Below are positions 1 to 9,639 of a stretch of DNA of 64,000 nt, piece by piece. The number at the start of each line of letters is the position of its first letter. The stretch's first letter is position 1. This DNA is from Rossellomorea marisflavi (GTDB lineage Bacteria; Bacillota; Bacilli; Bacillales; Bacillaceae_B). The position numbers were made by a program, and so were the translations under genes. Below the pieces are notes generated by a model. The model was not told the DNA's origin. It saw nothing but the letters and a program-made list of their open reading frames with translations, and searched no databases. Where the stretch lies: the NCBI RefSeq assembly GCF_009806575.1, contig NZ_CP047095.1, positions 1,802,001 through 1,866,000 on the forward strand. Direction: 5' to 3'.

Positions 1-1
1 G

Positions 2-2143
2 GTGAAACACGAAAACTTCGTCACAGGGAAGTATGATACATCATTCATCGATACGACGCCTGAGCTTTTCCTATTCCCGAAACGGAAGGACAGGGGTACG
101 AAGATGCTCACCTACATCGGGAATGTCACGATCAACGGATTCCCCGGCGTAGAGAAGAGGAAAAAACCGGTCTTCACCAAACCGCGCATTCCTTCTTTGC
201 AGAATCCGGTTGCGGAAAAGGCAAGGGGAACGAAGCAGATCCTTGATGAGAAAGGTGCGGAAGGTCTTGTGGAGTGGGTGAAGGAGCAGAAGTCGGTCCT
301 TCTAACCGACACGACCTTCCGTGATGCCCATCAATCGCTTCTCGCGACCCGCGTGAGGACGACGGACCTGAAGGCCATTGCGGAGCCGACGGCAGAATTG
401 CTGCCGGATCTCTTCTCCTATGAAATGTGGGGAGGTGCCACATTTGATGTTGCCTATCGATTCTTGAAGGAAGACCCGTGGGACAGGCTCCTGACCTTGA
501 GGGAGCGGATTCCGAATGTCCTCTTCCAGATGCTTCTGAGAGCATCCAACGCAGTCGGCTACAAAAACTATCCGGATAATGTCATCCGGGAGTTTGTAGA
601 AAAGTCAGCGTATGCAGGTATCGATGTGTTCAGGATCTTTGACAGCCTCAACTGGGTCAAAGGAATGGAAGTCGCCATCGATGCCGTGCGCCAGAGCGGA
701 AAGATCGCAGAAGCTGCCATCTGTTATACAGGTGACATAGAAGACGAAACACGTGCCAAATATAATATCGATTATTACAAAGAGATCGCCAAGGAATTGG
801 AAGCAAGCGGTGCCCATATGCTGGCGATCAAAGATATGGCGGGTCTCCTCAAGCCTCAGTCAGCTTATCGTCTGATCTCAGAGCTTAAGAGCACGGTTGA
901 CTTGCCTATCCATCTCCATACACATGACACAAGCGGGAACGGGATCTACACGTATGCAAAAGCCGTTGAAGCTGGAGTGGACATCGTCGATACAGCTCTC
1001 AGCACAATGTCGGGCCTGACCTCCCAGCCTAGTGCCAACACGCTCTATTACGCGTTGAAGGGTACGGAGCGGGAGCCACAGGTGGACATCCAATCCCTTG
1101 AGACACTCTCTCATTATTGGGAGGATGTGCGTAAATATTACACTGACTTCGAAAGCGGGATGATGTCACCTCATTCGGAAGTCTACAAGCACGAAATGCC
1201 GGGCGGGCAATACAGCAATCTGCAGCAGCAGGCGAAGGCTGTCGGGCTCGGCGACCGCTGGGAAGAAGTAAAGGACATGTATGCGAGGGTGAACCAGCTG
1301 TTCGGTGATATCGTCAAAGTGACCCCTTCTTCTAAAGTGGTGGGGGATATGGCCCTCTTCATGGTACAGAATGAACTGGACGAGGAGACGGTACTCGAGA
1401 GAGGGGAAAAGATCGATTTCCCTGATTCAGTCATCGAACTTTTCGAAGGCTACCTTGGTCAGCCTCACGGGGGCTTCCCGGAGGAACTTCAACGAGTCAT
1501 CCTCAAAGGCCGTACACCGATCACGGTCCGTCCTGGTGAACTTCTGGATGATGTCGATTTCAACGCTCTTAAAGAAAAGCTGTTTGAAGATCTGAAACGT
1601 CCGGTCACAAGCTTTGATGCCCTTGGATATGCCCTTTATCCGAAAGTCTTTATGGAATACGCGGGTATGGTGGATCAATTCGGCGATATTTCCGTCCTTG
1701 ATACGCCGACCTTCCTGTTCGGCATGAGGCTCGGAGAGGAAATAGAAGTTGAGATCGAAACAGGGAAGACGCTGATCGTCAAGTTGGTCTCAATCGGTCA
1801 GGCTCAGGCAGATGGTACCAGGGTCGTTTACTTCGAACTCAACGGCCAGCCGCGTGAAGTGGTGATCAGGGATGAAAGCATTAAATCCACCGTTGCCGTC
1901 AAAATGAAGGCCGATCCCAAGAAGGAATCGCATCTCGGTGCATCTATGCCGGGAACCGTCATCAAAGTTATTTCTGAAAAAGGGGAGAAGGTCCAAAAAG
2001 GCGATCACCTCATGATTACAGAAGCAATGAAGATGGAAACAACGGTTCAAGCACCATTCGCTGGAACGGTGAAAGAAATCTACGTTTCTAACGGAGATGC
2101 CATTTCTCCTGGTGATCTATTGATTGAAGTAGAAAAATCCTGA
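2..2143 (+). CDS. pycA: Pyruvate carboxylase, 3' part (5' end outside window)
   Basis: Biotin-dependent carboxylation of pyruvate to oxaloacetate, the anaplerotic feed of the TCA cycle. The 713 visible residues are the C-terminal ~60% of a protein usually near 1,150 aa. The carboxyltransferase domain opens with DTTFRDAHQSLLATRVRT (visible residues 103-120). The conserved PYC/OADA domain follows. The biotinyl domain at the end carries EAMKMET, with the biotin-accepting Lys at visible residue 677. The biotin carboxylase half lies to the left of the window, so the GTG at position 2 is an internal Val codon, not a start. It is followed by a strong hairpin shared with convergent ctaA. Confidence 0.97.
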   Translation: MKHENFVTGKYDTSFIDTTPELFLFPKRKDRGTKMLTYIGNVTINGFPGVEKRKKPVFTKPRIPSLQNPVAEKARGTKQILDEKGAEGLVEWVKEQKSVLLTDTTFRDAHQSLLATRVRTTDLKAIAEPTAELLPDLFSYEMWGGATFDVAYRFLKEDPWDRLLTLRERIPNVLFQMLLRASNAVGYKNYPDNVIREFVEKSAYAGIDVFRIFDSLNWVKGMEVAIDAVRQSGKIAEAAICYTGDIEDETRAKYNIDYYKEIAKELEASGAHMLAIKDMAGLLKPQSAYRLISELKSTVDLPIHLHTHDTSGNGIYTYAKAVEAGVDIVDTALSTMSGLTSQPSANTLYYALKGTEREPQVDIQSLETLSHYWEDVRKYYTDFESGMMSPHSEVYKHEMPGGQYSNLQQQAKAVGLGDRWEEVKDMYARVNQLFGDIVKVTPSSKVVGDMALFMVQNELDEETVLERGEKIDFPDSVIELFEGYLGQPHGGFPEELQRVILKGRTPITVRPGELLDDVDFNALKEKLFEDLKRPVTSFDALGYALYPKVFMEYAGMVDQFGDISVLDTPTFLFGMRLGEEIEVEIETGKTLIVKLVSIGQAQADGTRVVYFELNGQPREVVIRDESIKSTVAVKMKADPKKESHLGASMPGTVIKVISEKGEKVQKGDHLMITEAMKMETTVQAPFAGTVKEIYVSNGDAISPGDLLIEVEKS

Positions 2144-2147
2144 TAGC

Positions 2148-2195
2148 AAAAAAAGATTCCGGTCCATGGAGGACCGGAATCTTTTTCTGTTTTTA
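2148..2195. terminator. Bidirectional terminator between pycA and ctaA
   Basis: An 11-bp stem (gattccggtcc / ggaccggaatc) is flanked by A-rich sequence on the left and a T-run on the right, so it can end transcription of pycA (+) and of ctaA (-). Confidence 0.85.
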
Positions 2196-3098
2196 CTGAC
2201 GTTTCTTGCTTCTCGATCCAAGCATGATCAAATAGCAGAGAAGTCCGAACAAGCAGGAGATGATAAGGGCGTGCAGGAGAGCAACTGCCAGGTTCAATCT
2301 GGTCAACACGACCAAAGCGCCAGTCGTTGCCTGCAGGGTCACGAGGATCAATGCGATGATCCAGCCCCAATACACTACTTTTTGCTGTTTGTATTTTTTT
2401 ACGGCCAGGATCGTGACGTATGCAATCCAGACAAAAACGAGGGCGGCAGCTGTACGATGCCCCATTTGAATCCACTCGTACATATTGGTCGGCAGCCCGA
2501 TGCTTGAATTCACGCAGAATGGCCAATCCTTACATACGAGGCTCGATTCGGTGTGGCGGACGAGGGCCCCGGTGTAGACGACCAGATACGTATAGATTGT
2601 TACCCCGATTGTGTGCCGCCTCATCCGCTTATCGATGATTACCTTGTCCGCTTCGAACTTTTGATCCACTTCAAAAATCAGCAGGGTCAAGAGCAATACG
2701 GAAGCGAATGAAATGAGCGATATGCCGAAGTGGATGGCGAGGACGAAATCCGACTGTCCCCATTTAACCGCCGCAGCGCCGATCAATCCTTGAAGGACAA
2801 GGAAGAAGAAGGATAGGACAGCCAAAAACTTTGTTTCACGCTTATGTCCGATCGCCTTCCATGACCAGATGGACAGGGCAAGGAGCAGGAGTCCGACTCC
2901 ACCGGAAACGACCCTATGCGCAAGCTCGATGACGAGCTCGATGGTGATATTATCAGGAATCAATTGTCCATGGCAAAGCGGCCATGAACGACCGCAGCCC
3001 ATTCCAGAGCCGGTTTTCGTCACGAGTGCACCGCCCAGTAGGACAAATAACATACCGAGACTTGTAAGAACAGCAAGCCATTTTAAACCTTTATGCAA
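2193..3098 (-). CDS. ctaA: Heme A synthase CtaA
   Basis: Converts heme O to heme A for a-type cytochrome oxidases; polytopic membrane protein. The sequence shows the CtaA/Cox15 pattern: an N-terminal membrane segment, the loop [17 protein letters not shown] with its conserved cysteine pair, [22 protein letters not shown] in the middle, and a second Cys-pair loop ([11 protein letters not shown]) before MGHRTAAAL; these His residues are the expected heme ligands. About 301 aa, close to the 306 aa of B. subtilis. I chose the TTG at 3098 because AAGGTGA lies 5-6 nt before it. The frame is open back to an ATG at 3131, but that ATG has no ribosome site. Divergent from ctaB, as in B. subtilis. Confidence 0.93.
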   Translation of the reverse strand: MHKGLKWLAVLTSLGMLFVLLGGALVTKTGSGMGCGRSWPLCHGQLIPDNITIELVIELAHRVVSGGVGLLLLALSIWSWKAIGHKRETKFLAVLSFFFLVLQGLIGAAAVKWGQSDFVLAIHFGISLISFASVLLLTLLIFEVDQKFEADKVIIDKRMRRHTIGVTIYTYLVVYTGALVRHTESSLVCKDWPFCVNSSIGLPTNMYEWIQMGHRTAAALVFVWIAYVTILAVKKYKQQKVVYWGWIIALILVTLQATTGALVVLTRLNLAVALLHALIISCLFGLLCYLIMLGSRSKKRQ

Positions 3099-3323
3099 GT
3101 TCTTCACCTTCTTAACTGATAGAATGCACATATGATCAGTATTGTAGTAAAATATATGCCTCTTCGATGATACCGGACCAGGCGTGAAAACTCAATAAAT
3201 AAGATGTTACAGAATTTCGAGCAATTATCGACATTTTTCCAACGAAAGCTCAATTGGTCTTTACATGCAGAAAGAGAAGGGAACCGGTAGTAGTTTTATC
3301 CTAATTGCTAGAATATTAAAATC

Positions 3324-3337
3324 TGTAAGCGCTTATC
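3324..3337. promoter_or_regulatory. CcpA binding site (cre) at the ctaA promoter
   Basis: TGTAAGCGCTTATC matches the cre consensus TGWNANCGNTNWCA at 12 of 14 positions. It overlaps the -10 region of the likely ctaA promoter on the minus strand, where bound CcpA would repress. Carbon catabolite repression of respiratory genes is established in Bacillus; use of this site is inferred. Confidence 0.6.
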
Positions 3338-3361
3338 ATATATTTATGGTATGATTGTCAA
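3335..3361 (-). promoter_or_regulatory. Likely sigma-A promoter of ctaA
   Basis: On the minus strand TTGACA (3361-3356) is a perfect -35. The -10 is TATGAT (3340-3335) at a short 15-bp spacing, or TGATAA at 17 bp. Transcription would begin near 3328 and leave an unusually long (~230 nt) leader before the TTG start of ctaA. Confidence 0.5.
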
Positions 3362-3380
3362 AGACCCGTCCTAACTTATT

Positions 3381-3400
3381 TTCTTCACAATTTCTTCACA
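3381..3400. promoter_or_regulatory. Tandem 11-bp-spaced repeats, possible ResD site
   Basis: TTCTTCACA occurs at 3381-3389 and again at 3392-3400, one helical turn apart (TGTGAAGAA on the minus strand). It lies just upstream of the ctaA -35. The TGTGAA core and tandem layout resemble sites of the response regulator ResD, which controls ctaA in B. subtilis. The identity of the binding protein is inferred. Confidence 0.45.
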
Positions 3401-3459
3401 TTATTGGATAAATTTCTTCCAAAAACGGAAATATATATGGTTTAATATTATATTGATAG

Positions 3460-3496
3460 CGTCTTTCCGGTTAGACGAGTCGTTTTTTGTAAACGA
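3460..3496 (+). other. Two adjacent hairpins in the ctaB leader region
   Basis: CGTCT(N8)AGACG at 3460-3477 is followed at once by TCGTTT(N5)AAACGA at 3480-3496. They sit about 80 nt before ctaB in a 480-bp intergenic stretch, downstream of an AT-rich candidate -10 near 3450. Their role is unknown; an attenuator-like or mRNA-stabilising function is possible. The rest of 3099-3578 holds only the ctaA promoter elements listed separately. Confidence 0.3.
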
Positions 3497-3578
3497 TTTA
3501 ATTGTAGGAATATGTCAAACATATCCTTTGTTATGGCGGTCGGGATCCGGCCCTCATGCGTTGGGGAGGAGGAAGTAA

Positions 3579-4487
3579 ATGAGCAACAGTCGAACGATGA
3601 CGGATGCCATGGGGGAGACTGCGTCCTCTGTATGGAAGGATTTCCTTTCGTTGATTAAAATTGGGATCGTCAATTCCAATCTGATAACCACCTTTACCGG
3701 TATGTGGCTCGCCTTTTACTTTTCAGGTGCCCATTTTCTTCAATCCTTGGATATCATTTTCCTCACCCTTGCAGGGTCCTCTTTCATCATTGCCGGTTCA
3801 TGTGCGGTGAATAATGTATACGACCGGGATATCGATCACGTGATGGACCGTACAAAGGGGAGGCCGACTGTAACCGGGAAGATCAATGCCGGTAAGGCGC
3901 TTTCCATAGGCCTGTTCATGATCTTACTCGGGACCATCATGTTATTCATGACGACCATCACGGCCGGCGTCATCGGACTTGTAGGAGTGATCAGCTATGT
4001 TCTCCTCTATACGATGTGGTCGAAACGGAGATACGTCAGCAACACCATTGTGGGAAGCATCTCCGGAGCCGTCCCTCCGTTAATCGGATGGGCAGCAGTG
4101 GACGGTGGCTTGAGCACCACAGCTTGGGTGCTTTTCCTCCTCGTGTTCATCTGGCAGCCCCCACATTTTTATGCGCTCGCCATGAAACGGGTTGAAGAAT
4201 ACCGTGCCGCCAACATTCCGATGCTTCCTGTCGTCAAGGGCTTCAACGTCACAAAGCATCATATCGTCTGGTGGGTGGCGGCACTTCTTCCGCTTCCATT
4301 CTTCCTGATCGATCTGGGACTTCCGTTCTTCATCCTTGCGACGGCATTCAATATCGGATGGCTGGCTCTCGGACTTGCGGGATATAAGATGAAGGATGAA
4401 ATCAAATGGTCGCGCCTCATGTTTGTTTATTCACTGAACTACCTGACCATCTTGTTTGTAGCGATGGTGATTGTCACCGTCGTTTAG
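3579..4487 (+). CDS. ctaB: Heme O synthase (protoheme IX farnesyltransferase) CtaB
   Basis: Transfers a farnesyl group to protoheme IX to make heme O, the substrate of CtaA. UbiA-type membrane prenyltransferase of 302 aa. The Asp-rich motif NNVYDRDIDHVMDRTKGRP lies near residues 78-96 (DxxxD followed by MxRT), and a second conserved block is WQPPHFYALAM. About nine hydrophobic segments are visible. A good ribosome site (GGAGGAGGAA) precedes the ATG. First gene of the ctaBCDEF run; a roughly 100-bp gap with a weak hairpin separates it from ctaC. Confidence 0.95.
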   Translation: MSNSRTMTDAMGETASSVWKDFLSLIKIGIVNSNLITTFTGMWLAFYFSGAHFLQSLDIIFLTLAGSSFIIAGSCAVNNVYDRDIDHVMDRTKGRPTVTGKINAGKALSIGLFMILLGTIMLFMTTITAGVIGLVGVISYVLLYTMWSKRRYVSNTIVGSISGAVPPLIGWAAVDGGLSTTAWVLFLLVFIWQPPHFYALAMKRVEEYRAANIPMLPVVKGFNVTKHHIVWWVAALLPLPFFLIDLGLPFFILATAFNIGWLALGLAGYKMKDEIKWSRLMFVYSLNYLTILFVAMVIVTVV

Positions 4488-4585
4488 CATAGGAATTCTT
4501 TCTTAAAAGAAATCCAAATAGATCTTTTTTTAAGTCCTTGTTTTACTCAAGAGTCTATTTTACGAAAGAGGGGTTTGATTAAGCT

Positions 4586-5662
4586 ATGAAAGCAAGGCTA
4601 TCCAAGTGGCGTCTATTCACGATCCTCGCGATGGTGGCGCTCGTCCTTTCAGGTTGCGGGGAACCGTTCCTATCCACTTTACAGCCTGCGGGTGAAGTAG
4701 CGCAGGACCAATATGATCTCATGATCTTGTCGACATTGATCATGGTTCTTGTCATCATCGTAGTCGTTATTGTCTACATGATTGCCATTATCCGTTTCCG
4801 CAGGAAAAAAGGCGACAAAACGATTCCAAAGCAGGTCGAGGGGAGCCACACACTCGAGATCATCTGGACGGTCATTCCGATCATCCTGCTGTTGATCCTG
4901 GCTGTACCGACCGTCACATCAACGTTTAAACTTGCCGATACGAAGGCAATGGACAAGAAGGATGCAGATGGTAAACGGGAAGCACTCGTGATCAACGTCC
5001 GTGCCAATCTGTACTGGTGGGAATTCGAATATCCGGATGAGAAGATCATCACATCACAGGATCTCGTTGTACCGACCGACCAAAGGGTTTACTTCAATGT
5101 TACAGCTTCTGACGTGAAGCATTCGTTCTGGATTCCGGCAGCAGGCGGAAAGATCGATACGAACGTGGATAACGTCAATAAGTTCTTCCTTGAATTCGAT
5201 GGGGAAAAAGCGAAGGAAGCAGAGGGGCTCTTCTACGGGAAATGTGCAGAGCTTTGTGGACCTTCCCATGCGTTGATGGACTTCAAGGTTAAAGCGCTTC
5301 CGCAGGAGGAATACACTGCCTGGGTTGACGATATGAAAAATGCAGGAGAACCGGAGCCTTCCTCGGACCTTGCAAAAGAAGGACAGGAGATCTTCAATAA
5401 CAAATGTCTTGCCTGTCACGCTGTTTCACCGCAGGACGGTCGACCGGAGCAGGCTCGGACAGCACCGAACCTTGCCACATTCGGTGAGCGTAACAGGATC
5501 GCCGGTGTCCTGGATCACAATGAAGAAGAGCTGAAAAACTGGCTCAGCGATCCGGACCAATACAAGCCTGGTAATAAGATGACAGGTACATACGGCAAAT
5601 TGACCGATGATGAGATGGATGCACTGGCAGAATATCTCATGGGTCTGAAGGTACAAGATTAA
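4586..5662 (+). CDS. ctaC: Cytochrome caa3 oxidase subunit II with fused cytochrome c
   Basis: Electron-entry subunit of the caa3 oxidase. A lipoprotein signal with lipobox LSGC (Cys24) is followed by two membrane helices (~46-68, ~91-113). The CuA domain shows His179, Cys220, Glu222, Cys224, His228 and Met231 in FYGKCAELCGPSHALM. The C-terminal cytochrome c domain has CLACH at 274-278 and a likely axial Met332. The fused cytochrome c marks a caa3 rather than a quinol-type enzyme. 358 aa, normal for the family. It is 29 bp upstream of ctaD. Confidence 0.96.
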   Translation: MKARLSKWRLFTILAMVALVLSGCGEPFLSTLQPAGEVAQDQYDLMILSTLIMVLVIIVVVIVYMIAIIRFRRKKGDKTIPKQVEGSHTLEIIWTVIPIILLLILAVPTVTSTFKLADTKAMDKKDADGKREALVINVRANLYWWEFEYPDEKIITSQDLVVPTDQRVYFNVTASDVKHSFWIPAAGGKIDTNVDNVNKFFLEFDGEKAKEAEGLFYGKCAELCGPSHALMDFKVKALPQEEYTAWVDDMKNAGEPEPSSDLAKEGQEIFNNKCLACHAVSPQDGRPEQARTAPNLATFGERNRIAGVLDHNEEELKNWLSDPDQYKPGNKMTGTYGKLTDDEMDALAEYLMGLKVQD

Positions 5663-5691
5663 AGGGGAAAGAGTAAAAGGGAGGTTTAATC

Positions 5692-7562
5692 GTGAGTAGC
5701 TACGCACAGAAAAAAGGCTTCGGCGCGACTCTTTGGGATTACCTGACAACAGTGGATCACAAAAAGATCGCCATCCTTTACCTCGCGGCAGGGGGATTCT
5801 TCTTCCTCGTCGGTGGTTTGGAAGCCCTTATCATACGTATACAGCTGGCGGTACCGAATAATGATTTCGTAAGCGCCGGTTTGTACAACGAAGTATTGAC
5901 CATGCACGGTACGACCATGATTTTCCTGGCAGCCATGCCACTGATTTTTGCATTCATGAATGCAGTCGTCCCGCTCCAGATCGGCGCGCGTGATGTAGCA
6001 TTCCCATTCCTGAACTCATTGGGCTTCTGGCTGTTCTTTGCCGGAGGGGTGTTCCTGAACCTGTCATGGTTCCTGGGCGGTGCTCCCGATGCAGGATGGA
6101 CGTCTTATGCGTCCTTATCACTGAACTCACCCGGACACGGGATCGATTTCTATGTCCTCGGACTTCAAATATCCGGGGCAGGTACGCTGATCGGGGGATC
6201 AACTTCCTCGTCACCATAATCAATATGAGGGCTCCTGGAATGACCTATATGCGTATGCCATTGTTCACATGGACCGTATTCGTCACATCCGCTCTCATCT
6301 TGTTCGCTTTCCCGGCTTTGACCGTGGGATTATTCCTGATGTTATTCGACCGCATGTTCGGTTCTAATTTCTTCGTTGTCGCCAATGGCGGTAACACGAT
6401 CATCTGGGAGCATTTCTTCTGGATCTTCGGACATCCTGAAGTATATATCCTCGTGCTACCGGCATTCGGAATATTCTCAGAAATCATTCCTCATTTCTCG
6501 AGGAAGCGTCTGTTTGGATACTCTTCCATGGTATTTGCCACAGTATTGATCGGATTCCTCGGCTTCATGGTGTGGGCTCACCACATGTTCACAGTCGGAC
6601 TCGGCCCGATCGCCAATGCGATCTTCGCGGTAGCTACCATGGCCATTGCAGTACCAACGGGGATCAAGATCTTCAACTGGCTCCTCACGATGTGGGGCGG
6701 CAGTCTCAGCTTTACGACACCGATGCTTTATGCGGTCGCCTTCATACCGACCTTCGTAGCGGGTGGGGTAACCGGCATCATGAATGCATCTGCGACTGCA
6801 GATTATCAGTTCCATGATACGTATTTCGTCGTTGCCCATTTCCACTATGTCATCGTAGGGGGAGTCGTATTCGCACTTCTAGCCGGTACACATTATTACT
6901 GGCCGAAAATCTTTGGGACCATGCTGAATGACTTCTTAGGAAAGATTACGTTCTGGTTGTTCTTCATCGGCTTCCACCTCACGTTCTTCATCCAGCATTT
7001 CCTCGGATTGATGGGAATGCCGCGTCGTATTTGGAAGTTCCTTCCTGGTCAAGGTCTTGACAATGGAAACCTGGTATCTTCCATCGGAGCAGGATTCATG
7101 GGCGTAGCTGTCATCTTCCTGTTGATCAATATCATCTCTACACAGGTGAAAGGTGTCCGGGTCGGCAATGATCCATGGGGCGACGGACGTACCATCGAAT
7201 GGGCCATTCCGTCACCGCCGCCATTCTACAACTTTAAACAGACGCCGCTTATTCGCGGATTGGACGCGTACTGGCTGGAGAAGATGGAAGGGAAGGACGG
7301 GTTGACGCCTGCGGAACCAATCGGTGATATCCATATGCCGAATAATTCCATCATCCCGCTCATCGTTTCGCTCGGTCTATTCATCGCCGCTTTCGGTGCT
7401 ATGTATCATGTGGATGACAAAGCATGGGCACTTCCTGTCCTGATCATCGGCATGCTGATCACACTCGGAGCGATGTTCTTCCGTTCGGTCCTTGATGATC
7501 ACGGATACCATGTCCATAAGGAAGATCTGCTTGATGACGACGACAAAGGGGGTAAGGCATAA
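5692..7562 (+). CDS. ctaD: Cytochrome caa3 oxidase subunit I (frameshifted in this sequence)
   Basis: Catalytic heme-copper subunit that reduces O2 and pumps protons. It is split here into an N-terminal frame (5692-6219) and a C-terminal frame (open from 6066, ending 7562). Reading is restored by one extra G in the run 6193-6197, which gives the expected GTLIGGINFLVTI and a 623-aa product close to the ~622 aa of B. subtilis. Visible features are His72 in MHGTTMIF (low-spin heme ligand), the CuB His and cross-linked Tyr in GHPEVY (codons 6432-6446), and the CuB pair HH (6579-6584). The GTG start follows AAGGGAGG. All catalytic residues are kept on both sides, so a sequencing error is much likelier than a true null. 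Overlaps ctaE by one base. Confidence 0.93.
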
Positions 7563-8191
7563 TGCACGCAGATGAAAAATTCACGCCTAAGACCTGGCCG
7601 GCCTCCCCTGAGAAGGCCACCCTTGAAGGAAAGAATAAATTTATGGGCTTCTGGTTTTTCCTTGGTGGAGAAACCGTCCTGTTCGGATCTCTTTTTGCCA
7701 CCTATCTGGCACTGAAGGATAAAGTACCAAGTGACAGCCATGCCCTTGCAAAGGATATATTTGATCTGCCGCTGGCATTCCTTGCCACGATGCTCCTTTT
7801 GGTCAGCTCACTGACAAGCGTTTATGCCATGTACCATATGAAGAACTACAATGTGAAAAGGATGCAGGCCTGGTTATTGATCACGGTTCTGCTCGGTGCA
7901 GCATTCCTTGCACTGGAGATCTATGAGTTCAATCACTATGTACATGAATATGGTCACACTTTCACTAGTTCTGCTTTCGGATCTGCTTTCTATACCCTTG
8001 TAGGCTTCCACGGGGCTCACGTGGCTTTCGGACTTCTTTGGATCGTGACACTCATGCTGAGGAATGCCAAAAGGGGATTGAACCTTTACAACGCGCCGAA
8101 ATTCTATCTTGCTTCACTCTATTGGCATTTTATCGACGTTGTTTGGGTATTTATCTTTACAGTAGTATATCTAATGGGAATGGTGGGATAA
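7562..8191 (+). CDS. ctaE: Cytochrome caa3 oxidase subunit III
   Basis: Core membrane subunit of the heme-copper oxidase that supports stable proton pumping. 209 aa with five hydrophobic segments. It carries the subunit III hallmark FHGAHVAFGLLW in the middle and YWHFIDVVWVFIF near the C terminus. The ATG overlaps the ctaD stop codon (TAATG), so translation is probably coupled. Confidence 0.95.
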   Translation: MHADEKFTPKTWPASPEKATLEGKNKFMGFWFFLGGETVLFGSLFATYLALKDKVPSDSHALAKDIFDLPLAFLATMLLLVSSLTSVYAMYHMKNYNVKRMQAWLLITVLLGAAFLALEIYEFNHYVHEYGHTFTSSAFGSAFYTLVGFHGAHVAFGLLWIVTLMLRNAKRGLNLYNAPKFYLASLYWHFIDVVWVFIFTVVYLMGMVG

Positions 8192-8195
8192 ACTG

Positions 8196-8528
8196 ATGGC
8201 GAATCAACAATCAAATTCAGGTAACCCAAGCGTGGATTACGAGTACAGACGCAGGAAGAACAAAGAAGACATGCGGATGCAGCTCACAGCATTCATGCTC
8301 ATGATCTTCTTGACATTGATTGCATTCATTGCTGTGGCAGGGGATTTCGATAAATATTTCGTCCTTCCCTTCATCCTGCTTCTTGCCGTGGTCCAGCTTG
8401 TATTCCAATTGTATTATTTCATGCATATGAGCCATAAAGGACATGAAGCTCCGGCGCTTTTCCTGTATTCAGGTGCGTTGGTGGCATTCATCACGATTTT
8501 GGCTTTCCTAACCATCGTTTGGATCTAA
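8196..8528 (+). CDS. ctaF: Cytochrome caa3 oxidase subunit IV
   Basis: Small accessory subunit of the caa3 oxidase, 110 aa. A polar, charged N-terminal tail (~30 residues) is followed by three membrane helices with YYFMHMSHKGHE between the second and third, typical of the bacterial subunit IV family. It starts 4 bp after ctaE and is followed by a strong terminator, so it closes the ctaBCDEF operon. Confidence 0.93.
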   Translation: MANQQSNSGNPSVDYEYRRRKNKEDMRMQLTAFMLMIFLTLIAFIAVAGDFDKYFVLPFILLLAVVQLVFQLYYFMHMSHKGHEAPALFLYSGALVAFITILAFLTIVWI

Positions 8529-8535
8529 AAGAGGG

Positions 8536-8571
8536 AATGACCGGCCACGGAGTTTGTGGCCGGTCATTTTT
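8536..8571 (+). terminator. Rho-independent terminator after ctaF
   Basis: Perfect 13-bp stem aatgaccggccac / gtggccggtcatt with a 7-nt loop and a following T-run. It ends the ctaBCDEF transcript before ctaG. Confidence 0.88.
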
Positions 8572-8690
8572 CTTCATGTTTGAAACGCACTGCCTCAATG
8601 TTCATGACTTTGTCAACTGGTCACATTGAAGTGCCTGAGGGGAGTCAGTATAATGAAGGTAAGTGCTATAAGTGAAATGGGGTGTGGAAA

Positions 8691-9599
8691 ATGCCTTTGG
8701 GTATTTTTGGATTTATGGCGTTGTGGAGTCCTTTTTTCATTGTGGCTCTTGTATTTTTAACGGCGGTCTATTTTCTGCTGACCGTCAAATGGAGAAGAAG
8801 CTTTCCGGATAGCGAACCGCTGACGAAGAAGCAGGCGATCTACTTTATGTTGGGAATGCTACTCCTCTATGTAGTCAAGGGTTCACCCGTCGAGGTGTTG
8901 AGTTCCATCCTGTTTTCAGCCCATATGACCCAGATGGCCCTTCTGTATCTGGTCGTCACCCCGCTTCTCATCTTGGGAATCCCTACGTGGGTGTGGAAGG
9001 CGGTCATCAAACTTCCGGTCATCAAAAGTGTGTTCGGGTTCATGACGAAACCCTTGATATCCCTGTTGTCATTCAATGTGATTTTCTCGATTTACCATAT
9101 TCCGATCGTATTCGATCATGTCAGGACGGATCCGACTTCGCATGGCCTCGCCATGACGATCCTCTTCATCCTTTCGTTGTTCATGTGGTGGCCGCTTCTG
9201 AATCCGGGGGATGAGGATATTGATCTCAGCGGACTGAAAAGGATCGGATATATCCTTGGGAGCGCTGTCCTATTGACACCTGCCTGCGGATTGATTATAT
9301 TTGCTGAGAATCCTTTGTATGCACCGTACTATGACCCCCAGGAATTCATGAAAGCCCTGGCTCTATGTGTTCCTGCGAATACCCTTGATGGCCTCAGCAT
9401 CAGCGGCCCTGAATTATTTACGAATATGTCCATTGAGAACGATCAGCAGCTCGGCGGTGTCATCATGAAGATCATCCAGGAGATTGTGTTCGGTGTCATG
9501 CTGTTCAATCTTTTCTTCCAATGGTACCGGAGTGATCAAGAAAAGCAGGAGAAGCTATCATATGACCCTGTCATTGATCCATCTTCCACGGAATCGTAA
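8691..9599 (+). CDS. ctaG: Cytochrome oxidase assembly factor CtaG (caa3_CtaG type)
   Basis: Membrane protein needed in B. subtilis for formation of active caa3 oxidase, thought to help copper-site assembly. Seven or so hydrophobic segments; conserved blocks include VKGSPVEVLSSILFSAHMTQM, FDHVRTDPTSHG and PLYAPYYDP. I place the start at ATG 8691 because GGGGTG lies 6 nt upstream. A GTG at 8682 would add three residues but lacks a ribosome site. Separated from ctaF by a terminator and about 110 bp, so it may have its own promoter. Confidence 0.88.
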   Translation: MPLGIFGFMALWSPFFIVALVFLTAVYFLLTVKWRRSFPDSEPLTKKQAIYFMLGMLLLYVVKGSPVEVLSSILFSAHMTQMALLYLVVTPLLILGIPTWVWKAVIKLPVIKSVFGFMTKPLISLLSFNVIFSIYHIPIVFDHVRTDPTSHGLAMTILFILSLFMWWPLLNPGDEDIDLSGLKRIGYILGSAVLLTPACGLIIFAENPLYAPYYDPQEFMKALALCVPANTLDGLSISGPELFTNMSIENDQQLGGVIMKIIQEIVFGVMLFNLFFQWYRSDQEKQEKLSYDPVIDPSSTES

Positions 9600-9639
9600 A
9601 AAGCACTATTTATACTAGAAAAAGCGAGGATATGAGATT

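Noticed and set aside
174..545. A 123-codon minus-strand frame inside pycA
   Set aside because: It is an antisense shadow of a highly conserved coding region, Pro/Ser/His-rich, with no ribosome site.
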